A stretch of DNA of 21,024 bases from an uncultured bacterium (lineage in GTDB: Bacteria > Actinomycetota > Actinomycetes > S36-B12): NCBI GenBank assembly GCA_903908025.1, contig CAIVQM010000021.1:1-21024 (forward strand), in the 5' to 3' direction. Below are positions 7,202 to 14,718 of the stretch, in pieces (position 1 is the first letter of the stretch; every line of letters starts with the position of its first letter). A program made the position numbers and the translations under genes. The notes below the pieces were generated by a model that did not search any database, was not told where the DNA came from, and worked only from the letters and a program-made list of their open reading frames with translations.

Positions 7202-7984
7202 CTAGGCGCGCTCTTCGGCTATCGAGTTGCCGCCGTCGACGACGATGCACTGCCCGGTGACGTACGCCGCCCCCGGTGTGCACAGCCACGCGATCGCACT
7301 GGCCACCTCCTGCGGGGTCGCGCTGCGACCCAGTGGCGTGCGCAAGCCTTGGTTGTACTCGTGCGGCGTCTGCGAGCCGGTTGCGATCCAGCCCGGCGCA
7401 ACCGAGTTCGCGGTGATCCCGGCGGCTGCGAAGTCGATCGCTATCGCGCGCGTCAGGCCGTCCATGCCCGCCTTCGCGGCCGCATAGGCCGGCTCGTCGC
7501 GCGTCGCCATGACCGGCCCGGTCACGCTGGAGACGTTCACGACCCGCCCCCACTTCCGAGCGATGAGGTGGGGCATCGCCGCACGGCAGACGAGGAACGC
7601 CGAGTCGAGGTTGCGAGAGATGCCAGCGCGCCATGTCGCGAGGTCCATGCTGAGCAGGCTGCCCGACTCGGTGCCCGACCCGACGCTCACCATCCCAGCG
7701 TTGTTCACCACGATCGCCAGCGAGCCATGCGCCGCCATGACCTCGGCTACCAGCCGAGCCGTCTGATCCTCCTGCGTGAGATCTGCGACGTGCCCCGACG
7801 CCGAGACGCCTGCGGCCGTGAGTGCCGCTACCCGCTCTTCAATTCGGTCGGTCGTCGACGCGACGGCCAACGTGGCGCCAAGCTCACCCAGGAGTTGGGC
7901 GGTCGCGAACCCGATGCCATCCGGAGCCCCCGCACCCGTGACCAGGGCCACGCACCCCGCGAGTGAGAACGATGCGGGGATCAC
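7202..7984 (-). CDS. SDR-family NAD(P)-dependent oxidoreductase
   Basis: This is a classical short-chain dehydrogenase/reductase of 260 residues. It has the Rossmann nucleotide motif VTGAGAPDGIGFATA at the N-terminus, NNAG, the catalytic Ser in VVNVSSVTGPV and the YAAAK (Tyr-x3-Lys) pair. The C-terminus is the family-typical YVTGQCIVVDGGNSI. It would oxidise or reduce an alcohol/carbonyl substrate that cannot be named. The GTG at 7984 is chosen because it overlaps the stop codon of the upstream aminotransferase as GTGA (translational coupling) and places the Rossmann motif about 10 residues in. The longer frame to 8062 would read into the upstream gene. The pair is presumably one operon. Hairpin repeat B ends seven bases from its stop. 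Confidence 0.9.
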   Translation of the reverse strand: MIPASFSLAGCVALVTGAGAPDGIGFATAQLLGELGATLAVASTTDRIEERVAALTAAGVSASGHVADLTQEDQTARLVAEVMAAHGSLAIVVNNAGMVSVGSGTESGSLLSMDLATWRAGISRNLDSAFLVCRAAMPHLIARKWGRVVNVSSVTGPVMATRDEPAYAAAKAGMDGLTRAIAIDFAAAGITANSVAPGWIATGSQTPHEYNQGLRTPLGRSATPQEVASAIAWLCTPGAAYVTGQCIVVDGGNSIAEERA

Positions 7985-9342
7985 GGTGCCATCAGCGCCG
8001 CGACCGCTTCGCGGAACAGCCGCGTGTGCAGATCGACATCGACAGCCGTGGTGTCCGGGCACATCAGCGCCATGTTGTGGAACGGCGTCATCAGCACTCC
8101 GCGGTTCGACATGTACAGGTGCAGGTACTCCTCGATCTCGTCGTCATGCGCAGCCGCCGACTCCGTGCCCGTGCGCGGCGCAGGCGACGTGAAGCGGTAC
8201 TCCGTCCTGGCGCCCAGCTGCACGATCGACCACGGCACCTCGAACTCGGCGAGGGTGCGCTCCACTCCCTCGGTGAATCGGGTTGCCAGCGAGACCATGT
8301 GGGCAAAGGCAGCGTCGGTAAGCACCTCGCCGAGCGTCGCCCGCATTGCTGCGGTGGACAGGACGTTGCCCGCCAGCGTCCCGCCGATGCCTCCGACATC
8401 CACCAGGTCAGCCTCGCCATGGGCGCGAATCTGCGCGGCGATCGCCTCCGTGATTCCATACGCCCCACAGGGGATTCCGCCACCGATGCTCTTGCCGACA
8501 ACGAAGATGTCCGGGTGCAGGTTCCACAGTGCGGTGCATCCACCGGGCCCTGCCGAGATGGTGTGCGTCTCGTCGATCAGCAGGAGAGTGCCGTACTCGG
8601 TGCAGAGCGCGCGGACGGCGTCGAGGAATCCCGGCTCCGGCAGCACGATGCCGATATTCGTCAGCGCCGGCTCCATCACCAGTACCGCGACATCCCCGTG
8701 GGCCAGTGCCGCCTCAACGGAGGCCAGATCATTGAACTCCGCTACCCGCGTGGTCTCACTGACGTCTACGGCCGGGCCGACGTTGCCACCGCGAGGAAGC
8801 GTCACACCATCAGCACCCATGATGACGAATGTCTCGTCGACCGAACCGTGATAGCAGTAGGAGAACGCCATCACCTTCGGCCGACCGGTAACCATTCGTG
8901 CGATGCGCAGAGCCCAGCGATTGGCATCCGTGGCGGTAAGGCTGAAGGACCACAGCGGCATCCCGAAGCGACGGGTCAGCTCGGCGGCGACCCACTCGGC
9001 ATCGACACTCGGCATCATCGTCGTGATGCCGCCCTGAACACCGATGCGCTCCTGCACCGCCGCGATCGTCGGCGCCGGTGAGTGCCCCGCCATCGAACCC
9101 GTGTCGCCGAGGGCGAAGTCCACGTACTCATTTCCGTCAATGTCGGTGATCCGATTGCCGTGAGCCCCGGCGAGGTACAGCGGGTAGCCACCGGTCCACT
9201 TGTTCATCCACGTCATCGGCACCCGGCCGAAAAGATGGTCGGCCGACTCGAAGGCGATGCGCGATGCCGCCGTTCGGTCGGCGTGGGCGGACCGCTCGAG
9301 TTCAATCAGGAGCGCCAAACGCGTCCGGTCGATGGTTGGCAC
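7981..9342 (-). CDS. Class III PLP aminotransferase (glutamate-1-semialdehyde aminomutase-like)
   Basis: This 453-residue fold-type I aminotransferase of class III has GNEYVDFALGDTGSMAGHSP near the N-terminus and YHGSVDETFV. It also has the PLP-Asp motif LLLIDETHTISAGPGG and the Schiff-base lysine in FVVGKSIGGGIPCGAYG. These resemble glutamate-1-semialdehyde 2,1-aminomutase. However, the canonical SGTEA box is replaced by TATDANRWALRIAR, and the gene is not near haem genes, so a catabolic omega- or amino-acid transaminase is more likely than HemL. GTG 9342 has a good ribosome binding site (AAGGAG, seven bases upstream on the minus strand). It is coupled by a 4-nt overlap to the SDR gene, which suggests consecutive steps: transamination to an aldehyde or ketone, then reduction or oxidation. 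Confidence 0.87.
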   Translation of the reverse strand: MPTIDRTRLALLIELERSAHADRTAASRIAFESADHLFGRVPMTWMNKWTGGYPLYLAGAHGNRITDIDGNEYVDFALGDTGSMAGHSPAPTIAAVQERIGVQGGITTMMPSVDAEWVAAELTRRFGMPLWSFSLTATDANRWALRIARMVTGRPKVMAFSYCYHGSVDETFVIMGADGVTLPRGGNVGPAVDVSETTRVAEFNDLASVEAALAHGDVAVLVMEPALTNIGIVLPEPGFLDAVRALCTEYGTLLLIDETHTISAGPGGCTALWNLHPDIFVVGKSIGGGIPCGAYGITEAIAAQIRAHGEADLVDVGGIGGTLAGNVLSTAAMRATLGEVLTDAAFAHMVSLATRFTEGVERTLAEFEVPWSIVQLGARTEYRFTSPAPRTGTESAAAHDDEIEEYLHLYMSNRGVLMTPFHNMALMCPDTTAVDVDLHTRLFREAVAALMAP

Positions 9343-9499
9343 AGGCTGCTCCTTCGGGTGCGGCGAGCGTTCGCCCGCGAGGTCTCATCCAATCAATCCC
9401 CCAGATCCACCATCATGCCTTCGATGGGACAGTGCGGCACGGGTAACCCATGGCATGCTCCACGTCGTACACCGGACGCCACATGGAAGGCTAGGGACC

Positions 9500-10048
9500 G
9501 TGTCCGAACAAGATGTGAAACCAGCGACCCCGGATCCCGCCGACCTTCAGTGGAACGTGTGGTTTCTGACCCTCGACCCGCACCGCCTGATCTACGGGAC
9601 AATCATCCTGATGACGGCATTCGCCATCTATGACGAGGGCTCGGCCCCGCTCCAGCGTGGACCGCTCTTCGAACTCCTTGGTGTCGCACTGGCCCCGCTG
9701 TTCGCACTAGCCATGGCACACGCGTTCTCTGATGCACTCGATTTGCAGATTCGCAACGGCCGCCGCCTGTCCGGAGCCGACAGAAGGCATGTCGCCGCGA
9801 TCAACCTGCAGTACCTGTACGTGGCGCTGCCACCCGCCCTGCTCATCTCAATTCTGACGATCGCGCAGTGGGACGCCAACAAGATCGTCGCGATCGTCGA
9901 GATCCTCGGTGTCTTGAGTCTGGCCGCCTGGGGAACGCTCGCTGCCCGCACCGCGGGACTGAGCCGCTGGCGGCAGGCCACGTTCGCCGTCAACTACGCC
10001 CTGATGGGTCTGCTCGTAATCGGCGTCGAACTCGCCATCACGCACTGA
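9500..10048 (+). CDS. Small integral membrane protein, function unknown
   Basis: This 182-residue protein has a soluble N-terminal stretch (VSEQDVKPATPDPADLQ) and about five hydrophobic helices, including LIYGTIILMTAFAIYD, LFELLGVALAPLFALAMAHA and ALLISILTIAQW. I do not recognise a family with confidence. The general look, with a His/Asp-containing second helix (AMAHAFSDAL), recalls uncharacterised actinobacterial membrane proteins. GTG 9500 is chosen because the region upstream in the same frame reads as non-membrane, low-complexity sequence and GGAAGG lies nine bases before it. The longer frame back to 9200 would run antisense into the aminotransferase. Its last 11 bases overlap the convergent kinase gene (10038-10048). 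Confidence 0.7.
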   Translation: MSEQDVKPATPDPADLQWNVWFLTLDPHRLIYGTIILMTAFAIYDEGSAPLQRGPLFELLGVALAPLFALAMAHAFSDALDLQIRNGRRLSGADRRHVAAINLQYLYVALPPALLISILTIAQWDANKIVAIVEILGVLSLAAWGTLAARTAGLSRWRQATFAVNYALMGLLVIGVELAITH

Positions 10049-11402
10049 CCTGCCAGGTCGGCTGACCATCGCTGCCCGGGCGGTGCAGGATTCCCGCCGC
10101 CACCCCGCCGAGGAAAGCCGCACCCAGGGCACCCGGCTCCTGCAGTTCGACGACCTCGTGGGCGCCCAGTTGGCGCGCCTTCGCGTCGGCCACCATCGGA
10201 TTGCGCGTCCACCCACCGGCCAGGACCGCAGACGAGTGCGGCCCGACCACGGAGGCCATCTGCTCAAGTGCCACACCGGCCATGGCCGTGAGGTCCTCGA
10301 CCGCGCATCGCCACGTCAACGCCGGGGTGATGCCATCGGTGATGCCGCCCAGCGTGAGCGCGTCGTTGCTCACGTCGACGAGTCGTGGCGCATCGTCGCC
10401 CCGCTCTACGGCCAACGCGGCGTTGCCCAGCGCCCGTCGTCCGTCTCGGTCCGTCGCTCCGAGCATCGCCGAGATGCGCTCAAGGGATAGGCCGGTCAGT
10501 CGGGCACCCAGCAGGATCTGATGATCAGGCAGCACCGACCAGTCGACATCGATGTCCTGGTCGGTCAGCCATTCGATCTGATCGACGGGCATGACTCCCG
10601 CGACCGTGCGGATCAGCGCCTCCGCGGTACCCATCGAATCGAAGAGCGCGCCGTCTCTCGCCGCACCGGAGATGAGGACGGCAGCCTGATGGTCGAGGCC
10701 AGCGACCGTGAGCACCGCACCCCGCAGGACCTCCGGTACCCGATCCCCACCCGCGCGACCCGCCGGATCACCCGCCCAGATCCGCTGGGGTGCAAGCAGA
10801 TCCCCGACAAGTTCGACCGCTACCGGCCAGGGCTCGCGTCGGCTGATGTCGAGCATGCCCGTGCGCGAGGCGAGCGATGCCTCGCACACCTCCTCGCCAC
10901 CCATCGCACGAACGATCCACTCGGCGATGCACAGGTGTCGAACAGCCGCTGAGGCCGATGGGATATTGCCCTTGAGCCACAGCACCTTCATCAGGGAAGG
11001 CTTGGAGTTCAGCCGCCGCCCAGTCGACCGCTGGAAGTCCCGGGCGGAGACAACGGCCCGCACGGACGCTGCGTCTCCCCGGGGGTCGAACCACGCCAGC
11101 GCAGGCGCGCACGGCTCGCCCCGCGCATCGAGCAAGGCGCCCGCCTCCGCGATCCCCGTGACTCCGATGGCCCGGACCGCCACCGGACCGCGCCCCGTCA
11201 CCGCCGGATCGGATGCCGCCTCGGCGCACACCGCGATGACGACGTCGGCGAGCTCATCCGGATCGGCATCCGCGAGCGGACCCGAGTGCCGCCATGGGGT
11301 TGGACGCGAGGCAAGGGAGAGGATCTCCCCCTGGGGCGTAACGCACAGCGCCTTGACCGACGTCGTCCCGACGTCGACTCCGACGAGTACCTCGTGCGCC
11401 AT
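10038..11402 (-). CDS. FGGY-family carbohydrate kinase (xylulokinase-like)
   Basis: This 454-residue sugar kinase has the N-terminal ATP/phosphate motif VGVDVGTTSVKALCV and the sugar-binding region AIGVTGIAEAGALLD...LAWFDPRGD. Its second actin-like lobe contains TVAGLDHQAAVLISGA, SMGTAEALIRT and SAVLAGGWTRNPMVADAKA, followed by PGALGAAFLGG. It would phosphorylate a pentulose, polyol or related sugar using ATP; substrate identity is not readable. ATG 11402 follows GGAGGG at good spacing. It is divergent from the aldolase/dehydrogenase pair with an 81-bp gap, so these three genes are likely co-regulated parts of one pathway: phosphorylation, retro-aldol cleavage and an oxidoreductase step. Confidence 0.88.
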   Translation of the reverse strand: MAHEVLVGVDVGTTSVKALCVTPQGEILSLASRPTPWRHSGPLADADPDELADVVIAVCAEAASDPAVTGRGPVAVRAIGVTGIAEAGALLDARGEPCAPALAWFDPRGDAASVRAVVSARDFQRSTGRRLNSKPSLMKVLWLKGNIPSASAAVRHLCIAEWIVRAMGGEEVCEASLASRTGMLDISRREPWPVAVELVGDLLAPQRIWAGDPAGRAGGDRVPEVLRGAVLTVAGLDHQAAVLISGAARDGALFDSMGTAEALIRTVAGVMPVDQIEWLTDQDIDVDWSVLPDHQILLGARLTGLSLERISAMLGATDRDGRRALGNAALAVERGDDAPRLVDVSNDALTLGGITDGITPALTWRCAVEDLTAMAGVALEQMASVVGPHSSAVLAGGWTRNPMVADAKARQLGAHEVVELQEPGALGAAFLGGVAAGILHRPGSDGQPTWQVSA

Positions 11403-11420
11403 GACCGGCCCTCCGCGCTA

Positions 11421-11433
11421 GTGTCGATCACAC
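11421..11433. promoter_or_regulatory. Candidate operator between kinase and aldolase genes
   Basis: The sequence GTGTCGATCACAC has inverted GTGT/ACAC arms around a 5-nt centre. It lies in the short divergent gap between the kinase start (11402) and the aldolase start (11484), where a repressor controlling both directions would bind. It is short and could be chance; no regulator gene is encoded in the window. Confidence 0.25.
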
Positions 11434-11483
11434 GCTATTGGTGTCTCCTGCCGGTTGCACCGCACCTGCACGAAAGGAATCCC

Positions 11484-12326
11484 ATGTCCGACGTCGAGTA
11501 CCGACTCCGCCGCCTGTTCAACCCGAATTCCGGGCGCTGCCTCGACATTGCCGTCGATCATGGTTTCTTCGGCGAGAAGGCCTTCCTGCAGGGCATCGAG
11601 GACCTCCCCTCGGCTGTCGACACCCTGATCGCTGCGCGTCCCGACGCGATCCAGCTGACCGTCGGTCAGGCCCGCCTGCTTCAGCGGAAGGGCGGACGTG
11701 AGCGCCCAGCACTCGTCCTGCGCACCGACGTTGCCAACGTCTACGGCTCTCCGCTGCCAGAGCACATGTTCGATCTGACGCTCCCCAACCCGGGCCTTGC
11801 GGGCGTGAAACTCGATGCGGCGTGCGTCGTGGTCAACCTGTTCGACCTGCCGGGGCGACCCGAAGTGCGCGAGGCCTGTATCCGCGCGGTGCTGAACGCC
11901 AAGGTCGACTGCGAGAAGTACGGCATGCCGCTGATGGTCGAGCCGCTTGTGATGAAGCAGGGCTCCGGTGGTGGCTACGAGGTCAACGGCGACATCGAGA
12001 AGATCCTCCCGATCGTGCGACAGGCAGTCGAGCTCGGGGCCGACGTCATCAAGGCCGATCCGTCCGATGACCCGAACCAGTATCACGAGGTGATCCAGAC
12101 GGCGACCGGGATTCCCGTCCTGGTCCGGGGCGGCGGTCGCGTGGCCGACGACGAGCTGTTCCGTCGCACGCAGACCGTGCTCGAACAGGGGGCTGCCGGA
12201 ATCGTCTACGGCCGCAACATCATCCAGCACGACAATCCTGGCGGCATGACGCGCGCGCTGATGGCCATGCTGCACGACGGCGCCGACGCGGAAGCCGCGG
12301 GGGCGATCCTCGCCGGCACATCATGA
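11484..12326 (+). CDS. DhnA/LsrF-like class I aldolase
   Basis: This 280-residue beta/alpha-barrel protein of the DeoC/DhnA aldolase group has CLDIAVDHGFFGE near residues 19-31, equivalent to the conserved active-site DHG of DhnA/LsrF enzymes. GADVIKADPSDDP follows, with Lys190 as the likely Schiff-base lysine. The C-terminal phosphate-binding part includes IPVLVRGGGRVADDELF and AAGIVYGRNIIQHDNP. It would cleave or form a phosphorylated ketose or acyl-phospho sugar. ATG 11484 has a clear ribosome binding site (GAAAGGA at 11472-11478); the frame upstream overlaps the kinase and is not coding. Its stop overlaps the dehydrogenase start as ATGA, so the two are translated together. Confidence 0.87.
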   Translation: MSDVEYRLRRLFNPNSGRCLDIAVDHGFFGEKAFLQGIEDLPSAVDTLIAARPDAIQLTVGQARLLQRKGGRERPALVLRTDVANVYGSPLPEHMFDLTLPNPGLAGVKLDAACVVVNLFDLPGRPEVREACIRAVLNAKVDCEKYGMPLMVEPLVMKQGSGGGYEVNGDIEKILPIVRQAVELGADVIKADPSDDPNQYHEVIQTATGIPVLVRGGGRVADDELFRRTQTVLEQGAAGIVYGRNIIQHDNPGGMTRALMAMLHDGADAEAAGAILAGTS

Positions 12327-13465
12327 CCCCGCGGCCGGTCCGGATCGGAGTCGTCGGCGGCGGGCTCATGGGCCGCGAGCTGGCGGTCGTCTGCGGACGG
12401 TGGCCGCAGCTTGTCGATCATCCCGCAGCACCCCGCGTCGTCGCCGTCGCAGACCCGAACCCGGCCGCCCGTGAGTGGTTCCGCAGCATCCCGACTGTCG
12501 AGACATTCGCCGAGGACTGGCGTGAACTCGTCGGACGAGACGACATCGACGTGCTGTACCTGGCTGTGCCGCACAACCTGCACGAGGAGTTGTACGTCGC
12601 CGTTGCGGAGGCCGGCATCGACTTCCTCGGAGAGAAGCCCTTCGGCATCGATCTCGCTGCCGCGGAGCACATCGTCGCTGCCGTCGATGCGAGCAACGCG
12701 TTCGTGCGAGTCTCGAGCGAGATGCCGTTCTTCCCCGGTGCCCAGCGTGCTGTCGCCTACGCCGCGTCCGGTGCTCTCGGTGAGATTCTCGACGTCCGCT
12801 CCCAGTTCGCCCACTCCTCCGACATCGATCTAGGCAAGGGCATCAACTGGAAGCGGCGCGCGGAGACCTGCGGCGAGATCGGTGTGATGGGCGACCTCGG
12901 CATGCACGTCGCGCACGTGCCGCTGCGCCTCGGGTACCAACCCGAGACGGTGTACGCGATGCTCGACAACGTCGTGCTCGAGCGTCCTGGTGCCGACGGG
13001 GTACCGGTGCCCTGCGACACCTGGGACAACGCCCTGCTGGCGTGCCGGGTCCCGTCCGGCCCAACAACTGCCGATCGCCGCTTCAGCATGCTGTGGGAGA
13101 CCCGCCGTATCGCGCCAGGCCAGATGAACTCATGGTCATTCGAGGCTCTCGGCATGGACGGCGGCGTGCGCTTCAGCACCCGCACACCCACGACCCTGCA
13201 GCGCTTCTCGCGCCGAGACGGCGAGCAGGTGTGGGAGGAGGTGCAACCCGGCAACGTCTCCGTGTGGCCGATGGTGTCGGGAGGCATCTTCGAGTTCGGC
13301 TTCGCCGACGCCCTTATGCAGATGTGGGCGTCGTATCTCGCGGAGCGCGAGGGAGCACTGGGGGACCGCTTCGGAACCGCGACTCCGCACGAGGCCCTCG
13401 CGTCACACCGAGTGTTCGCCGCCGCGCTGCGCTCGAACCTGAGCGGCCGGGCAGAGACGCTCTAG
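12323..13465 (+). CDS. Gfo/Idh/MocA-family NAD(P)-dependent oxidoreductase
   Basis: This 380-residue protein has the N-terminal Rossmann motif VRIGVVGGGLMGRELA and LYLAVPHNLHEELYVA. The family signature containing the cofactor-proximal lysine is FLGEKPFGIDLAAAEHIV (EKP). A C-terminal alpha/beta substrate domain includes GVMGDLGMHVAHVPLRLGY, where the D-x3-H-x3-H arrangement is typical of the catalytic region. Such enzymes oxidise or reduce sugars, inositols and sugar acids. It overlaps the aldolase by 4 nt and belongs to the kinase/aldolase pathway. Its TAG stop shares the palindrome CTAG (13462-13465) with the TAG stop of the convergent DHPS-like gene. Confidence 0.9.
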   Translation: MTPRPVRIGVVGGGLMGRELAVVCGRWPQLVDHPAAPRVVAVADPNPAAREWFRSIPTVETFAEDWRELVGRDDIDVLYLAVPHNLHEELYVAVAEAGIDFLGEKPFGIDLAAAEHIVAAVDASNAFVRVSSEMPFFPGAQRAVAYAASGALGEILDVRSQFAHSSDIDLGKGINWKRRAETCGEIGVMGDLGMHVAHVPLRLGYQPETVYAMLDNVVLERPGADGVPVPCDTWDNALLACRVPSGPTTADRRFSMLWETRRIAPGQMNSWSFEALGMDGGVRFSTRTPTTLQRFSRRDGEQVWEEVQPGNVSVWPMVSGGIFEFGFADALMQMWASYLAEREGALGDRFGTATPHEALASHRVFAAALRSNLSGRAETL

Positions 13466-14367
13466 GCCTGCGGATCTGTCGAGAGCAGCGACATCGCCTG
13501 GACGACCGCACGAACGTGCGCGACTTCATGGGTTCGCAGCACGCTGGTACCGCCAAGCATCGCCAGTACAGCGAAGAAGCCCTCAGCCGTACGGAACTGC
13601 TCTTCGAACAGGTCGAAGGCGTGCGGCAGCGCATTGCACATCGGCACGCCGAGGCTGCGCAGCCGGAATCCGTTGAGGAGAACGCCGGCCTGGTGCCGCG
13701 CTCGCGTCAGTGGATCCGTGAGATTCCCGTAGAAGAAGCCCATGCCCGGGTCGATGATCAAGCGCTCGACACCGTGCGAACGGGCAAGGTCGATGCGATG
13801 CCCGAAGTGCTCGAGCAGGCCCGGGATGGGATCCGCATCCAGGGTGACGTCGGTGACCTCGCGGACGTTGCCGGCACCGGAGTAGCAGAGGACCACCGTG
13901 GCATCGTGCTCGGCGGCCAGGTCGAGCATGCGCTCCTGATGCTCGATCCCCGTCATGTTCAGGACGCACGCGCCGGCTGTCAGTCCGGCCGCAACGACCG
14001 CCGGCTCGTACGTCTCGACGGAGACGGCGATGCCATCGGCAGCCAGTCGCTCGATCACCGGGACGATGGACGCGATCTGCCCGACTGCATCGACTCGCTC
14101 CGCCTTCGCCGTGCTCGACTCCGCGCCCACATCGATGATGTCGGCACCCTCGGCCGCCATCACTCGGGCCTTGCGCACCGCCGAGTCGATACTGACGGCG
14201 ATGCTCTCCCGGTACGTCGAGTCCCGCGAGAGGTTGACGGTTCCCATCAGCACCGGGCGGGTGTCGACGTCGAATGAACGGCCGCCGATGAGCAGGGGTC
14301 CGACCGGGTGACCCAGATCGGCCCGATGGGCATCGGCCAGGGCGGCCAGCGAAGCGAGGGACAGCAT
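13462..14367 (-). CDS. Dihydropteroate synthase-like pterin-binding protein (atypical)
   Basis: This 301-residue TIM-barrel protein of the pterin-binding (DHPS) family retains the overall order: VLMGTVNLSRDS (Asn45, Asp49), GADIIDVGAESSTAK, VLNMTGIEHQERM, LIIDPGMGFFYGN and SVLRTHEV with the late Arg/His. Key DHPS features are changed. NVTPDSF is NLSRDST, the D-T-x-K box is SVETYEP, the lysine in GFGK is replaced by Tyr, and no SRK motif (pABA binding) is visible near VPMCNALPHAF. It may therefore not make dihydropteroate; a different pterin reaction or a regulatory role is possible. The 4a-carbinolamine dehydratase gene lies 9 nt upstream on the same strand. ATG 14367 is supported by a TAGACT -10 hexamer six bases upstream, so it may have its own leaderless transcript. 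Confidence 0.8.
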   Translation of the reverse strand: MLSLASLAALADAHRADLGHPVGPLLIGGRSFDVDTRPVLMGTVNLSRDSTYRESIAVSIDSAVRKARVMAAEGADIIDVGAESSTAKAERVDAVGQIASIVPVIERLAADGIAVSVETYEPAVVAAGLTAGACVLNMTGIEHQERMLDLAAEHDATVVLCYSGAGNVREVTDVTLDADPIPGLLEHFGHRIDLARSHGVERLIIDPGMGFFYGNLTDPLTRARHQAGVLLNGFRLRSLGVPMCNALPHAFDLFEEQFRTAEGFFAVLAMLGGTSVLRTHEVAHVRAVVQAMSLLSTDPQA

Positions 14368-14373
14368 TCCGGT

Positions 14374-14379
14374 AGTCTA
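14374..14379 (-). promoter_or_regulatory. Leaderless -10 for the DHPS-like gene, overlapping the upstream stop codon
   Basis: Minus-strand TAGACT is followed by six bases (ACCGGA) and the ATG at 14367. The TAG of this hexamer (14377-14379) is also the stop codon of the carbinolamine dehydratase gene. The spacing matches the other leaderless promoters in the window. Confidence 0.45.
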
Positions 14380-14670
14380 CGGAGCGACGATCCCGTCGAT
14401 GTGCAGCGCGAGTTCGAGATCGGCAGGGGTGATACCGCCGAGGTCGTGGCTGGCTAGCCGGAAGGTCACAGTGCACCAGCGGATGTCGATGTCCGGATGG
14501 TGGTCCATCAGCTCGGCGACATCGGCCACGGCAACGACCCAGCCGATCGCAACGGGAAAGGTGGCTGCCCGTGCGCTGCGAACGAGGGTGTCTCCGTCTC
14601 GCGACCACTTCGGTTCACGGGCCAGAAAGGACTCGATCTCGTCCTCGCTCGAGAGGCGCGCTGATGCCAT
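14377..14670 (-). CDS. 4a-hydroxytetrahydrobiopterin dehydratase (pterin-4a-carbinolamine dehydratase)
   Basis: This 97-residue protein is the usual family length. It catalyses dehydration of 4a-hydroxytetrahydropterins, recycling the cofactor after aromatic hydroxylation or acting in other pterin routes. The core reads ELMDHHPDIDIRWCTVTFRL followed by SHDLGGITPADLELALHID, containing the active-site histidines (HHP, and the later His in SHD). It is the first gene of a probable two-gene unit with the DHPS-like protein. No aromatic amino acid hydroxylase is in the window. ATG 14670 has no Shine-Dalgarno, but TAGTCT lies exactly six bases upstream, indicating leaderless expression. Confidence 0.92.
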   Translation of the reverse strand: MASARLSSEDEIESFLAREPKWSRDGDTLVRSARAATFPVAIGWVVAVADVAELMDHHPDIDIRWCTVTFRLASHDLGGITPADLELALHIDGIVAP

Positions 14671-14676
14671 CCCCGC

Positions 14677-14682
14677 AGACTA
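14677..14682 (-). promoter_or_regulatory. -10 element of probable leaderless promoter for the carbinolamine dehydratase gene
   Basis: Minus-strand TAGTCT, six bases (GCGGGG), then ATG at 14670. It faces away from the esterase promoter, whose -10 is at 14707-14712. The two -10 hexamers are 24 nt apart within a 48-bp intergenic region, so the -35 regions must overlap. Confidence 0.6.
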
Positions 14683-14706
14683 TCCGCGCACCACCCACTC
14701 AGCACC

Positions 14707-14712
14707 TAGCCT
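14707..14712 (+). promoter_or_regulatory. -10 element of probable leaderless promoter for the esterase gene
   Basis: TAGCCT is followed by six bases (TTGTGAC minus the first T of the hexamer, i.e. 14713-14718) and then ATG 14719. No Shine-Dalgarno sequence is present. This hexamer-to-start spacing is diagnostic of leaderless actinobacterial transcripts. Confidence 0.6.
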
Positions 14713-14718
14713 TGTGAC

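Noticed and set aside
9362..9375. Small inverted repeat GGCGA-GCGT-TCGCC upstream of the class III aminotransferase
   Set aside because: Only five base pairs in GC-rich DNA, with no second copy or matching known operator; likely chance.
9494..9506. GGGACCGTGTCC resembling a DosR half-site at the membrane protein start
   Set aside because: The spacer is three rather than four bases and the right arm is incomplete, so it does not fit the box.
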